A stretch of DNA of 64,000 nt, taken from positions 3,410,001-3,474,000 of the forward strand of contig NZ_UWOE01000001.1 of assembly GCF_900604355.1 (NCBI RefSeq). The letters are read 5' to 3'. Origin of the DNA: Luxibacter massiliensis. GTDB lineage: Bacteria; Bacillota; Clostridia; Lachnospirales; Lachnospiraceae. This document shows, one piece after another, positions 17,748-27,204 of the stretch. Positions within the stretch are counted from its first letter, which is position 1, and each line of letters starts with the position of its first letter. The notes below the pieces were generated by a model that was not told where the DNA came from, ran no database searches, and saw only the letters and a list, made by a program, of their open reading frames with translations. The position numbers and the translations under genes are program-made.

Positions 17748-18764
17748 CTATGCCTCCTTTTTGCCGAGTTTGATCCGCGGGTCTAAGAATGTATAGACAA
17801 TGTCGACTACCAGATTTACAACCACGAATATTGTGGCAGTCAGAAGTACCGCGCCCTGGATAACAGGAAAATCTGATTTCTGTACACAGTCTACAATATA
17901 GGAGCCTATCCCCGGCCAGGAAAATACTTTTTCCGTCAGAACGGCCCCTCCCAAAAGACTGCCAAACTGGAGTCCTATTATTGTGACCACCGGATTCAGG
18001 GAGTTACGAAGTACATGCTTTTTCAGAACTTTCCCCTCTGAAAGGCCTTTTGCTTTGGCCGTCCTCACGTAATCCTGTTTCATACTGTCCAGCATACTGG
18101 TCCGTGTAATTCTGGTAATAATAGCAAGAGCATACATGCAAAGAGCCAGAGCCGGCATGATAATATGTTTCAGGGAGTCCACCACCGCAGCGCCGTTTCC
18201 TGCGATGATACAATCCAGCAGATTGAAGCCAGTCACCCTGGCCGGCTTTAATAGCGGGTCTATCTGCCCCCCTGAGGGCAGCCAGTGGAGTGTCCCGGAA
18301 AAAATGATGATCATAATGACACCAAGCCAGAAAATCGGTACCGAAACACCTACTAATGATATAATCCTCCCGGCATTATCCAAAGCTGAGTTCTTTTTTA
18401 CAGCTGAGAGTACGCCCAGCAGAACACCGAAAATAGAAGCTAAAATAATAGCAATAACAGCCAGCTCAATTGTAGCCGGGAACCTGGAAGCCAGTTCCTC
18501 TGTAACCGGCACTTTCGTGTAATAAGAAGTCCCTAAGTCTCCTTGAAGGACACCCAGGATATAATGTCCAAACTGGCTGATTACTGATCCCGTCAAACCA
18601 TTTGCTTCACGCCATGCTTCCATAGATTCCTCAGTTGCATGCTGCCCTAGCACTACTGCTGCGGGATCCGGAGAAAATACGTGTGTAATTGTAAATACAA
18701 TAATCGACACTCCGAGCAGCACTGGTATAAGCATGAGAAGCCTTTTTATAATATATTTTCCCAT
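17748..18764 (-). CDS. Oligopeptide-type ABC permease (OppB/DppB)
   Basis: A 338-residue permease with the DppB-type N-terminus (MGKYIIKRLLMLIPVLLGVS), a large loop after helix 1 and an EAA loop (TAKAKGLSEGKVLKKHVLRN). It pairs with the DppC-type subunit. It lies 123 bp after the binding-protein gene, with a hairpin in that gap. Confidence 0.92.
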   Translation of the reverse strand: MGKYIIKRLLMLIPVLLGVSIIVFTITHVFSPDPAAVVLGQHATEESMEAWREANGLTGSVISQFGHYILGVLQGDLGTSYYTKVPVTEELASRFPATIELAVIAIILASIFGVLLGVLSAVKKNSALDNAGRIISLVGVSVPIFWLGVIMIIIFSGTLHWLPSGGQIDPLLKPARVTGFNLLDCIIAGNGAAVVDSLKHIIMPALALCMYALAIITRITRTSMLDSMKQDYVRTAKAKGLSEGKVLKKHVLRNSLNPVVTIIGLQFGSLLGGAVLTEKVFSWPGIGSYIVDCVQKSDFPVIQGAVLLTATIFVVVNLVVDIVYTFLDPRIKLGKKEA

Positions 18765-18790
18765 ATGTAATCCCCTGATAATAAAAAATT

Positions 18791-18824
18791 TCTTCCGGGA
18801 GATATAGGTATATCCCCCAGAAGA
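18791..18824 (-). terminator. Hairpin between binding-protein and permease genes
   Basis: TCTTCCGGGAGATAT pairs with ATATCCCCCAGAAGA around a short loop, with small bulges. Such hairpins after a binding-protein gene usually lower downstream expression or protect the upstream message. Confidence 0.55.
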
Positions 18825-18887
18825 TAATTAATTATAAACCCTTTCCTATATGTGTCGTTCCATATAGGCATTCACCGGAAACACACT

Positions 18888-20465
18888 CTAATTTTTAGTA
18901 ACCTTAGAGAGCTTTGTCGCACATGCCACATGATAGAAGAAACCATCTACTTTTGAGCTCACTCCGCACATAAAGTTTGCGTGTGAGATAGGAAGAATGG
19001 GCTCTTCTTCTGCAAGAATCTGCTCACATTCTGTGTAGATAGCGCTCCGCTCGTCCCCCACTGGCGTGACAACGCCCTTTGCAATCAGTTCATTGTACTT
19101 TTCATTGGCAAAATGTGAATAGTTTAAAGACGGGTCTGTGGATGCCAGCAGATTCATAAAGTTGTCCGGGTCTCCGTTGTCTCCGCCCCATCCGGCAAAC
19201 AGGATATCATATCCGCCGCCCTGTGCCTTTGTCTTGAAAGTAGTCCAGTCATACGCATCGATGGTACATTCAACGCCTACCTTAGATAAATACCCCTGAA
19301 TTGCCTCAGCCAGTTTCTGTCCGCCTACCGTGTTATATGGCCTTGGGTTTGTGTATGTCATAATATGTACTGAAGTAATTCCAAGTTCACTGAGTTTCTT
19401 CTCTGCAGCCTCCGGGTCGTACTCTGTGTGCTTAATGCTTTCATCATATCCCGGCAGAGATGTGGGCAGGAAAGTGCTGGCCGTCACATCATACCCTTGA
19501 TACAGAGTCTCAACTAATTCAGGGATGTTGATTGCCGCGCACACGGCTTTCCTAGCTTCCTTGTCTGTAAATACCCCCTCAGTCGTATTAAACGCCATAT
19601 AGTTTGTCATCATCGCTTCATCTGTCTGCACATTATTTCCAGCCTCTGTAATCTGGTCAACAACAGTTGCATCTATACCGTCAATAATGTCAGCCTCGCC
19701 ATTATTCAGGGCAATTACACGTGCAGAATTATCTTTAATAATTTTAAAGATAACGTTTTTAATATTTGCAGGCTCCCCCCAGTATTCATCATTTCTCACT
19801 AGGACTACTGACTGCTCCGTGTCCCAGCTGACGAATTTATACGGGCCAGTGCCGCATGGGTTCTTTGTCACATTATTGTCATTTTCTTCCAAAGCCTTCG
19901 GGCTTACAATAGGCGCGCCCTGTATCATTGCAAGGTTTGCCAGAAATGGTGTCTGCTGCTCAGTCAAATGAATAGTTACTGTATACTCGTCATCTGCCAC
20001 AACATCCTTAACAGCCCCAAAGACAAAGGCCGCATAAGGCATATCTTCTGTAGCAACGCCTGGCAGCTGCCTTTCAAAGTTAGCTTTGACTGCTTCTGCA
20101 TTAAAATCTGTTCCATCATGGAACTTAACCCCTTCTCTTAAATGGAACGTATAGGTTAGTCCATCTTCACTTACATCCCAGCTCTCTGCCAGGCACGGTT
20201 CAATCTCTGTTGTTTTTTCAGCATACTGTACAAGGCCTTCATAAATATTTGTATTAATCTTGGTTGACTCTCCGTCGTCTGCAAATGCAGGATCCAAGCT
20301 TCTTGGGTCAGCACCCTGGGCAAAAATCAAAGTATCGCTTGCCTCACTGGCGCCAGATGACGACTCACCGCCAGAACCCTTGCTGTCACTGCCGCCGCCA
20401 CATCCGGCCAGCATAGTAACTGCCATTGCTGCGGAAAGCAGCATACACAATAATTTCTTTTTCAT
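18888..20465 (-). CDS. Oligopeptide-type ABC substrate-binding lipoprotein
   Basis: A 525-residue family-5 extracellular solute-binding protein. The signal peptide ends in the lipobox LAGC (lipidated Cys22), followed by a serine/glycine linker. The mature part has the family's typical FAQGADPRSLDPAFADDGES opening and AEAVKANFERQLP region. It probably captures peptides or glycopeptides at the cell surface; the fucosidase encoded downstream hints at a fucosylated ligand, which is inference. Confidence 0.92.
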   Translation of the reverse strand: MKKKLLCMLLSAAMAVTMLAGCGGGSDSKGSGGESSSGASEASDTLIFAQGADPRSLDPAFADDGESTKINTNIYEGLVQYAEKTTEIEPCLAESWDVSEDGLTYTFHLREGVKFHDGTDFNAEAVKANFERQLPGVATEDMPYAAFVFGAVKDVVADDEYTVTIHLTEQQTPFLANLAMIQGAPIVSPKALEENDNNVTKNPCGTGPYKFVSWDTEQSVVLVRNDEYWGEPANIKNVIFKIIKDNSARVIALNNGEADIIDGIDATVVDQITEAGNNVQTDEAMMTNYMAFNTTEGVFTDKEARKAVCAAINIPELVETLYQGYDVTASTFLPTSLPGYDESIKHTEYDPEAAEKKLSELGITSVHIMTYTNPRPYNTVGGQKLAEAIQGYLSKVGVECTIDAYDWTTFKTKAQGGGYDILFAGWGGDNGDPDNFMNLLASTDPSLNYSHFANEKYNELIAKGVVTPVGDERSAIYTECEQILAEEEPILPISHANFMCGVSSKVDGFFYHVACATKLSKVTKN

Positions 20466-20593
20466 GATCTTTTCCTCCTCAGAATCATAATTGGATTAAT
20501 GGTACAGTGGCTCAACCAATTTAGAGCAAAAAAAACAACCCTCCTTCCCAAATCAACTATACCAGGTTTATCATAAAACTTGCACAACTTTTT

Positions 20594-20614
20594 ATCCTGT
20601 GATAGTATCAGGAT
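20594..20614. promoter_or_regulatory. Candidate operator of the dpp-like operon
   Basis: Inverted repeat ATCCTG-9 bp-CAGGAT about 27 bp downstream of the predicted -10. Position and symmetry fit an operator for the GntR-type regulator encoded next door. It could also be an RNA hairpin. Confidence 0.45.
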
Positions 20615-20640
20615 AGTGAATATTTATACCATTTATAATA

Positions 20641-20669
20641 ATCATATACATTTTATTTTCCTTTGTCAA
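20641..20669 (-). promoter_or_regulatory. Promoter of the dpp-like operon
   Basis: Minus-strand TTGACA (20664-20669) and TATGAT (20641-20646) are separated by 17 bp, a near-consensus sigma-A promoter, about 175 bp before the binding-protein start. Confidence 0.8.
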
Positions 20670-20692
20670 CGTGTTTTTATTCGCCTGATATG

Positions 20693-21403
20693 TCATCCAA
20701 TTCCATTGGCATCGTTTATTTCCCTGATCAGTTTTTCATCAATGCGGTGGATCTCATCACAGGCTGCCCACGCGGCGGTGCAGTCCCTCTCCCGTAAGGC
20801 ATCCAGAAGCCTTCTGTGCTGCCCAATAGTTTCCAGGCAGGTGTCTGTACACTGCGGGAAAACACCATAGTACTCATCAAATGCTTCAATCATCTTCCTG
20901 AGCATCTGAGCCAGCATTTTATTTCCTGACAGCTCTGCCAGCTGATAATGGAACTGCTTGTCAACCGCAGAATCAAAGACTCCTCTGTCTCTGTCCTTTT
21001 CCAGCAGGCAGAGACTGCTTTCAAGCTCCTCCAGCCGCTCCGCCGATGTGTTTTGAAGGACCTGGGAAACGGCGTACTTCTCTAGTTCAGTCTTAATGCT
21101 CAGCATCTCAAGGAAATTAATTTTGACAAACTGCAGGTAGATAGAGGATGTCTCACCAATATGGGCAACATATGTCCCACTTCCCATCTGGGAATCTATG
21201 ATCCCCTGGTGCTGCAGCACTCTTAAGGCCTCTCTCACAGAATGCCGGCTGGTTTTGAAACGGGCCGCAAGCTCCCGCTCAGATGGAAGCTTATCCCCAT
21301 ATTTCATATTATTCGTCCTGATATATGCCGTAATCGCGTCTGCAATCTTGGTATACAGGAGATCTTTTGACACAGGGGTTATCAGTGAAATTTCATTTTT
21401 CAT
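20693..21403 (-). CDS. GntR-family regulator, FadR/FCD type
   Basis: A 236-residue transcription factor with an N-terminal winged helix (KLPSERELAARFKTSRHSV, about residues 39-57) and an all-helical FCD ligand domain with metal-binding-type residues around DKQFHYQLAELSGN. It lies divergent from the M20 peptidase gene and just upstream of the dpp-like operon on the same strand, so it probably controls one or both. Ligand unknown. Confidence 0.88.
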   Translation of the reverse strand: MKNEISLITPVSKDLLYTKIADAITAYIRTNNMKYGDKLPSERELAARFKTSRHSVREALRVLQHQGIIDSQMGSGTYVAHIGETSSIYLQFVKINFLEMLSIKTELEKYAVSQVLQNTSAERLEELESSLCLLEKDRDRGVFDSAVDKQFHYQLAELSGNKMLAQMLRKMIEAFDEYYGVFPQCTDTCLETIGQHRRLLDALRERDCTAAWAACDEIHRIDEKLIREINDANGIG

Positions 21404-21454
21404 TTTTGTATTCTCCTATGTATAAAATGGATTTCTGAGAAAACTTATATGTTT

Positions 21455-21483
21455 ATTATGAACTGATTCGGACTTTTTTTCAA
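21455..21483 (-). promoter_or_regulatory. Promoter of the GntR gene
   Basis: TTGAAA (21478-21483) and CATAAT (21455-21460) on the minus strand, 17 bp apart, 52 bp before the regulator start. Confidence 0.5.
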
Positions 21484-21597
21484 TCATCTTTTATTTTCTA
21501 TTCTATCCCTCCGCCCATAAGGATATAAAGGATAGGGCACCCTTTGGGTGAATATTTCTACCTATTTTAATAATTCTAATTTAAAGGAGTGACAATT

Positions 21598-22992
21598 ATG
21601 CAAAGTCAATTACTTTTCGGCCACCACATAGAACCCTATTTCGATACTATGATAAAGGATTTGGAAACCTTAATCTCCATCCCCTCCGTATGCAGCAAGA
21701 AAACGCCAGAGGCTCCCTTTGGCAAACCCTGCGCAGAGGCCCTTGACTTCATCCTGAATACCGCAGAGAGGTTGGGGCTGGACATCACAAATACTGGATA
21801 TTATGCGGGAGATGCCCGTCTAGGACACGGCAGTACATATATTGATATCCTCACCCACATAGATGTAGTTCCGGCAGGTGATGTCAAAAATTGGGACAGT
21901 GACCCTTTTACTCTGACCCGGCGGGGAGAGTATTTGTATGGACGTGGAACAGCCGATGATAAGGGCGCGGCCATTGCCGCCCTATATTCTCTCAAGGCGC
22001 TCAAAGATGCCAAAATTGAGGGCAACTACTGTCTGCGGGCCGTATTCGGCTGCGGTGAAGAAATCGGCAGTGATGATTTGGATGTATATTACGGCCAACA
22101 GGGATATCCCTGCATGGGATTCACCCCTGACTGCTCTTACGGCATCTGCTGCAGCGAAAAGGGAATCCTGCGGATAGATTTTGCAGCGCCTCACACAGAA
22201 CATTCCGTCATAGAGAGTTTCCAGGCAGGGACTGCCGTCAATTCTGTCCCCAACACAGCCTGCGCCCTCCTTTCTTGTTCTCAGGAAAAATACAGGCAGC
22301 TAAAAAGTCTAATCGCCGCCCTCGACGGATTCACTCTGGAAGAAAAAGAAGGACTGGTACAAATAAGTGCCAATGGCCGTTCGGCCCACGGGGCAGAACC
22401 TGAACTGGGTGAGAATGCCGCCTCAAAGCTGCTTCTGCTTTTACATCAAATATTCCCAGCAGAGGAACTGGGGCCTCTTTTTAGTTTTGCCGCTGAAAAA
22501 ATAGGCATGGAATACCAGGGCAAGTCCCTTGGCGTCATGATGAGCGACAAACAGTCCGGCCCACTGACTCTGAACCTCGGAATCGCTTCTGTCCAAGGGG
22601 CCACTGAGACAATTTCTGTAGATATTCGTTACCCTGTCACTGCCGACAAGGAACAGATTATAACCGCCCTGACCTCCGCCGCGTCAGCTTATCAGGTGAA
22701 AGCCACAGAAGTACATCATATGGCCCCTCTGTATATCCCCCGAGAGTCACGGCTTATCTCCTGCCTGTCCGCGTCTTACCAGGCCGTAACTGGCAAAGAA
22801 TGTAATATTTATTCCACTGGCGGGGGGACATACGCGCGGCATGCCAAAAATACCGTCGTCGCCTTTGGGCCAGTATTTCCTGAGGAGCCGTCCACAAATG
22901 CACATGGGCCAAACGAGCGTCTCAATCTGGATTCCTTTAGGAAACACTCTCAAATTTGCCTTGAAGCTATGTACCGCTTATTCATATCTTAG
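21598..22992 (+). CDS. M20-family dipeptidase (PepV/Sapep type)
   Basis: A 464-residue zinc dipeptidase. Metal-site motifs are THIDVVPAGD (His87, Asp89), GTADDKGA (Asp120) and CGEEIGSDD (Glu154/155), with a lid domain inserted between. The length and the two-part fold match PepV/Sapep cytoplasmic dipeptidases that finish degrading imported peptides. The ATG at 21598 follows AAAGGAG; the tracked GTG at 21589 overlaps the ribosome site. It lies beside a peptide importer and its regulator, which fits peptide catabolism. Confidence 0.9.
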   Translation: MQSQLLFGHHIEPYFDTMIKDLETLISIPSVCSKKTPEAPFGKPCAEALDFILNTAERLGLDITNTGYYAGDARLGHGSTYIDILTHIDVVPAGDVKNWDSDPFTLTRRGEYLYGRGTADDKGAAIAALYSLKALKDAKIEGNYCLRAVFGCGEEIGSDDLDVYYGQQGYPCMGFTPDCSYGICCSEKGILRIDFAAPHTEHSVIESFQAGTAVNSVPNTACALLSCSQEKYRQLKSLIAALDGFTLEEKEGLVQISANGRSAHGAEPELGENAASKLLLLLHQIFPAEELGPLFSFAAEKIGMEYQGKSLGVMMSDKQSGPLTLNLGIASVQGATETISVDIRYPVTADKEQIITALTSAASAYQVKATEVHHMAPLYIPRESRLISCLSASYQAVTGKECNIYSTGGGTYARHAKNTVVAFGPVFPEEPSTNAHGPNERLNLDSFRKHSQICLEAMYRLFIS

Positions 22993-22993
22993 T

Positions 22994-23025
22994 CAAATAC
23001 CCCGATGCAAGCATCGGGGTATTTG
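22994..23025 (+). terminator. Terminator of the dipeptidase gene
   Basis: Perfect 15-bp stem CAAATACCCCGATGC/GCATCGGGGTATTTG directly after the dipeptidase stop. It is also the first half of a dispersed repeat (22994-23086). Confidence 0.8.
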
Positions 23026-23086
23026 GCCCTAGCGGCAGTCGCCAAATGGACGTGTAAACATGTCCGCTTGGCCCGTTGCCCGTGGG
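22994..23086 (+). repeat. Composite palindromic repeat, copy A
   Basis: Hairpin CCCCGATGCAAGCATCGGGG followed by GCGGCAG, GCCAAATGGAC, a palindromic TGTAAACATGTCC and GCTTGGC. The same parts in the same order occur on the minus strand at 52192-52311. Confidence 0.75.
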
Positions 23087-23117
23087 AATAAACAGGAGCG
23101 CTTTAAGAAGTATACTC

Positions 23118-23144
23118 CTTATTGAACATTAACAGTTCAATAAG
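23118..23144. repeat. Single copy of the grd-type 27-bp hairpin
   Basis: CTTATTGAAC, loop ATTAACA, GTTCAATAAG, followed by TATG: the same element as the array at 7739-7925 with one loop change. Confidence 0.85.
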
Positions 23145-23165
23145 TATGGGATAGCAAATAGATTC

Positions 23166-23240
23166 AAAAAAACTGACTCCCAGGAAAGGCACACCTTTGC
23201 ATCAGCCTGCATCTATACCTTTCCTGGGAGTCAGTTTTTT
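23166..23240. terminator. Strong bidirectional terminator after the GH13 gene
   Basis: A perfect stem of over 20 bp (AAAAAACTGACTCCCAGG... pairing with its complement ending in TTTTTT) around a 28-base loop, 17 bp after the GH13 stop on the minus strand. Confidence 0.9.
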
Positions 23241-23256
23241 GGATCAGAGACGCCCC

Positions 23257-25308
23257 TTAAGATAAGCCTTCTGCCTTAACCTTCAGCACAATTGCCGAAT
23301 GCCGGCCCATATTCAGCACAATCTCTCCGCCGTCTATAAGATAATAATCTGTCTCTGTAGTATATCCATTTTCGTAGCTGTACAGCAGGCGTTCCATCCT
23401 TCCCTTCAATGGCGCCTCAGCCTGCCAGACAGGAACTGTAATCTCCTTAAGCTCTTTGCTGTTATTGAGGACAACAATGATCTGTTCACCTTCTTTAAAT
23501 CTTCCGTAAGCCAGTACATGCTCTTCCCAGTACAGCATCTTCAGCGAACCTGTCTTAAGGGGATTTTCTTCTTTATGGATGCGGATCATTTCTTTATGAA
23601 AATCCAGCATCTCCTGATCTTCTCTGCCCCATGGATAGGGCCTCCTGTTATCCGGGTCTGTAAAGCCACACAGACCTGCCTCATCCCCATAATATACGGT
23701 GGGGGCCCCTACCCAGGTCATCTGGATAACCACGGCCTCCCGCATAACAGCACGGTTGACCCCTTCCTCTGCAGCCTTAGAACCAAGATTCTCCACCCGT
23801 CCCACAATATGGTTAGTCCTTGTCAAGAACCGTGAATGATCATGATTAGACAGCTCATTCATGGTCACCTGCAGTGAGGGGGTAAGGAAGGTGGACATAA
23901 AATGATTCATAGTCCTGACAAAATTGTCCGCATTGCCAAATAAATCGGCCCTGCGCTCATCACTATGTTTCTCCATTCCTGTCAGGAACCATGTTACCGG
24001 TTCCATAAATGCATCATAATTCATGACGCTGTCCCATTCGTCTCCCTGCAGCCATTCTGCCGGATCCCCATAATGTTCGGCGAGAATAAGGGCATCTGGC
24101 TTTGCCTCTTTTACCTCTCTTCTGAAACGCTTCCAAAACAGATGGTTATACTCATTGCTGTAGCCTAAGTCGGCCGCCACATCCAGCCGCCAGCCATCTA
24201 CATTAAATGGAGGGGAAACCCATTTTCTCCCTATATCCATAATATATTGCTCTAACACAGGAGAATCTTCATAATTCAGCTTTGGCAAAGTGTCATGCCC
24301 CCACCAGCCTTCGTACTGGTTATTATACGGCCATGCACTGTCGCTTTCATTAAAAAAGTGGAAAAAGCTTCTATAGGGACTGTCCGCACTGGTATAGGCC
24401 CCTTTTTCATACTCTGCCTGCTGTTCGTAAATACGTTCTCTGTCCATCCATTTATTAAAGGAACCACAGTGATTAAATACCCCGTCCAAAATCACCCGCA
24501 TTCCCCGTTTATGCATCTCCTCCACCAGACTGGCAAATAACTCATTGCTGGCTTCCAGGTTCGCCTTCGCCCCCGTTCTTTTCTGGTACATAGACGCCTG
24601 AATGTTATCCTCAGCCCCCTCAGGCAGCGGGAATCCGCCGTCCTCTGGGATCTTTCCAAAATGAGGGTCTATATAATCATAATCCTGGATATCATACTTA
24701 TGGTTCGATGGGGATACGAACAGCGGATTAAAATAAATCACCTCTATCCCCAGCTCCTGCAGATAATCCAGTTTATCCATAACCCCTTTTAAATCTCCCC
24801 CGTAAAACCTCCGTATATCCATTGGAGCCGGCATCCTGCTCCAGTCCGCCACCTTCTCACAAGGCTGGCCTATATAGATATATTCTCTGTCCTCCACGTC
24901 GTTGGATGTATCGCCGTTAAAGAACCTATCCACAAATATCTGGTACATGACAGCGCCCTTGGCCCAGTCCGGTGTGGAAAATCCCGGGACAATCATAAAA
25001 GAATAGTATTCTACAACCTCACTGGATACTCCGCTGCGGTTATAATAACAGACTTCTTCCCCCCCTCTGGCTTCAAAATAATAAGAAAAGGGTTCTGCCC
25101 CCAGCCTGCAACCGCATTCATAGTAATCAAAGGGCCCGCGGGTAAAGGCCTTCTGCATCTCATACCTTCCATTCTTTGTACAGACGGTTACGGAGTCTGC
25201 CTCATCTCTGGCTGTGCGGAAGCGCAGCGTTACTGTCTCATATTCTTTGGGCTCTGGCGGAATCACATAGCCGGATGTTCCATCACTAAACAGTGCATCC
25301 CTGTTCAT
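23257..25308 (-). CDS. GH13 alpha-glycosidase, neopullulanase/cyclomaltodextrinase-like
   Basis: A 683-residue cytoplasmic alpha-amylase-family enzyme, probably cleaving maltodextrins, cyclodextrins or pullulan. An N-terminal beta domain (residues 1-105, CBM34-like) precedes the barrel with DGVFNH (275-280), the nucleophile Asp376 (GWRLDVA), acid/base Glu411 (LAEHYG) and Asp490 (NHDHSR). There is no signal peptide. The start follows AAAGGAGG. It appears monocistronic, with a strong terminator behind it. Confidence 0.92.
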   Translation of the reverse strand: MNRDALFSDGTSGYVIPPEPKEYETVTLRFRTARDEADSVTVCTKNGRYEMQKAFTRGPFDYYECGCRLGAEPFSYYFEARGGEEVCYYNRSGVSSEVVEYYSFMIVPGFSTPDWAKGAVMYQIFVDRFFNGDTSNDVEDREYIYIGQPCEKVADWSRMPAPMDIRRFYGGDLKGVMDKLDYLQELGIEVIYFNPLFVSPSNHKYDIQDYDYIDPHFGKIPEDGGFPLPEGAEDNIQASMYQKRTGAKANLEASNELFASLVEEMHKRGMRVILDGVFNHCGSFNKWMDRERIYEQQAEYEKGAYTSADSPYRSFFHFFNESDSAWPYNNQYEGWWGHDTLPKLNYEDSPVLEQYIMDIGRKWVSPPFNVDGWRLDVAADLGYSNEYNHLFWKRFRREVKEAKPDALILAEHYGDPAEWLQGDEWDSVMNYDAFMEPVTWFLTGMEKHSDERRADLFGNADNFVRTMNHFMSTFLTPSLQVTMNELSNHDHSRFLTRTNHIVGRVENLGSKAAEEGVNRAVMREAVVIQMTWVGAPTVYYGDEAGLCGFTDPDNRRPYPWGREDQEMLDFHKEMIRIHKEENPLKTGSLKMLYWEEHVLAYGRFKEGEQIIVVLNNSKELKEITVPVWQAEAPLKGRMERLLYSYENGYTTETDYYLIDGGEIVLNMGRHSAIVLKVKAEGLS

Positions 25309-25367
25309 AATAACCTCCTTTGGGGCAAGTCATTCCATATTCTGGAAGGACTTGCCCCAGCTCTGAT

Positions 25368-27188
25368 TTACTCGTCAAAAAGCGCCTCAAACTCACTTCT
25401 TGTAATCTTCTCTTTTTCTAACAAAAGCTCGGCACATGCCTGCAGCACTGAATGATATTCCTTTAGAATTGACCGTGCCTTATTATAGCACTCATCAATA
25501 ATCCGTTTCACTTCTTCATCAATAGTGCCTGCTACCTTTTCTCCATATCCTCTGGAGGTGTGGCCAAAATCACGTCCTATAAATACTTCATCACTGTCGT
25601 TGTCGTAATTAATCAGGCCCAGCCGTTCAGACATGCCGAATTTAGTAATCATAGATTTCGCAATGGCTGTAGCCTGTTTGATATCCTGGGATGCTCCCGT
25701 CGTAATATCATCAAATACTTCTTCCTCCGCCACACGCCCGCCTAGGGATACCGTAATCTCCTGCAGCATATGTCCCTTTGTGTTAAACATATCATCATTT
25801 TCAGGAAGAGGCATTGTATACCCCCCGGCTGCCCCTGTAGGCACAATAGACACGCTATAAACAGGCCCCACATCCGGCAATACATGAAACAAGATGGCAT
25901 GGCCTGCCTCGTGGAAGGCCGTAATTTTCCTTTCTTTTTCAGAGACAATCCTACTTTTCTTCTCCGGCCCAATACCAACCTTTACAAATGCATGCCGGAT
26001 ATCCCCCTGCTGCAGATAGACCCTGTTCTCTTTAGCAGCCAGAATAGCCGCCTCGTTGAGCAGGTTCTCCAGATCTGCGCCTGTAAAGCCTGCTGTGGTC
26101 TGTGCAATCTGCTTCAAATCCACATCGTCACCAAGAGGTTTATTTTTAGCATGGACCTTGAGGATCTCCTCCCGGCCGCCTACGTCCGGCCGGCCCACAA
26201 TCACATTCCGGTCAAAACGTCCCGGCCTTAAAATAGCCGGATCTAAAATGTCCTTCCGGTTGGTGGCCGCCATGACAATAATCCCTTCGTTGACTCCAAA
26301 GCCATCCATCTCAACAAGAAGCTGGTTCAGTGTCTGCTCTCTCTCATCGTGGCCGCCGCCCAGGCCGCTTCCCCGCCGTCTGGCAACTGCATCAATCTCA
26401 TCAATGAAGATAATACATGGGGCATTCTTCTTGGCATCCTGAAATAAATCTCTGACACGGGAAGCGCCGACGCCTACAAACATCTCTACAAAATCAGAAC
26501 CCGAAATACTGAAAAACGGAACCCCTGCTTCCCCTGCAACTGCTTTTGCCAGCAGGGTCTTACCAGTACCCGGAGGTCCCTCAAGCAGCACTCCTTTAGG
26601 TATCCTGGCCCCAACCTGGATATATTTCTTAGGAGCCTTCAGAAAATCTACGATCTCCTCCAGCTCTTCTTTCTCCTCCTTTAAGCCGGCCACATCAGCA
26701 AACGTCACTTTCTTGTCAGTATCCGTGCTCATTCTTGCGCGGCTCTTGCCGAAATTCATGGCTTTGTTATTGGCTCCGCCTCCCTGACGGTTCATAAACA
26801 TAAAAATCAAAGTGATTCCCAAAAAGGTAAATAGCAGAGGCATTAAAAGCGTTGTGATCCATGAATCCTCTGGTACATTCGGCATCTTATAGTCAATCTT
26901 ATATTTTTCTAAAAGATTCTGTACTTCTGTCACGTCAGAAACGTTGACCTGTTTTGTTATTCCACTGTCTCTTAGCGTAACCGTCACAACTCCTGTAGGT
27001 ACTGTCTTATTCTGTTTGATGGTGACGTCCTGTATATTTCCATCCTTTACTTCCTGCGTAAAACTAGTATATGTCATATCCTGGTCCCTTACCTGCATCC
27101 GGTTTGTCAGCCAGAGTGCCAGGAAGACAATCACAATAAATGTAAGAAATGTGGCGCCGCCTGCGCTTTTATATTTTTTGCTGTTCAA
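25368..27188 (-). CDS. ftsH: ATP-dependent zinc metalloprotease FtsH
   Basis: A 606-residue membrane-bound AAA+ protease for membrane and regulatory proteins. Membrane helices at about 12-28 and 112-132 flank an external domain; Walker A GPPGTGKT is at 204-211, Walker B FIDEID at 261-266, and the zinc motif HEAGH at 426-430. The start appears to be TTG at 27188 after AAGGAG. The C-terminus is short compared with the Bacillus protein. It ends the conserved tilS-hpt-ftsH string. Confidence 0.97.
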   Translation of the reverse strand: MNSKKYKSAGGATFLTFIVIVFLALWLTNRMQVRDQDMTYTSFTQEVKDGNIQDVTIKQNKTVPTGVVTVTLRDSGITKQVNVSDVTEVQNLLEKYKIDYKMPNVPEDSWITTLLMPLLFTFLGITLIFMFMNRQGGGANNKAMNFGKSRARMSTDTDKKVTFADVAGLKEEKEELEEIVDFLKAPKKYIQVGARIPKGVLLEGPPGTGKTLLAKAVAGEAGVPFFSISGSDFVEMFVGVGASRVRDLFQDAKKNAPCIIFIDEIDAVARRRGSGLGGGHDEREQTLNQLLVEMDGFGVNEGIIVMAATNRKDILDPAILRPGRFDRNVIVGRPDVGGREEILKVHAKNKPLGDDVDLKQIAQTTAGFTGADLENLLNEAAILAAKENRVYLQQGDIRHAFVKVGIGPEKKSRIVSEKERKITAFHEAGHAILFHVLPDVGPVYSVSIVPTGAAGGYTMPLPENDDMFNTKGHMLQEITVSLGGRVAEEEVFDDITTGASQDIKQATAIAKSMITKFGMSERLGLINYDNDSDEVFIGRDFGHTSRGYGEKVAGTIDEEVKRIIDECYNKARSILKEYHSVLQACAELLLEKEKITRSEFEALFDE

Positions 27189-27204
27189 TAGTGTGTACTC
27201 CTTC

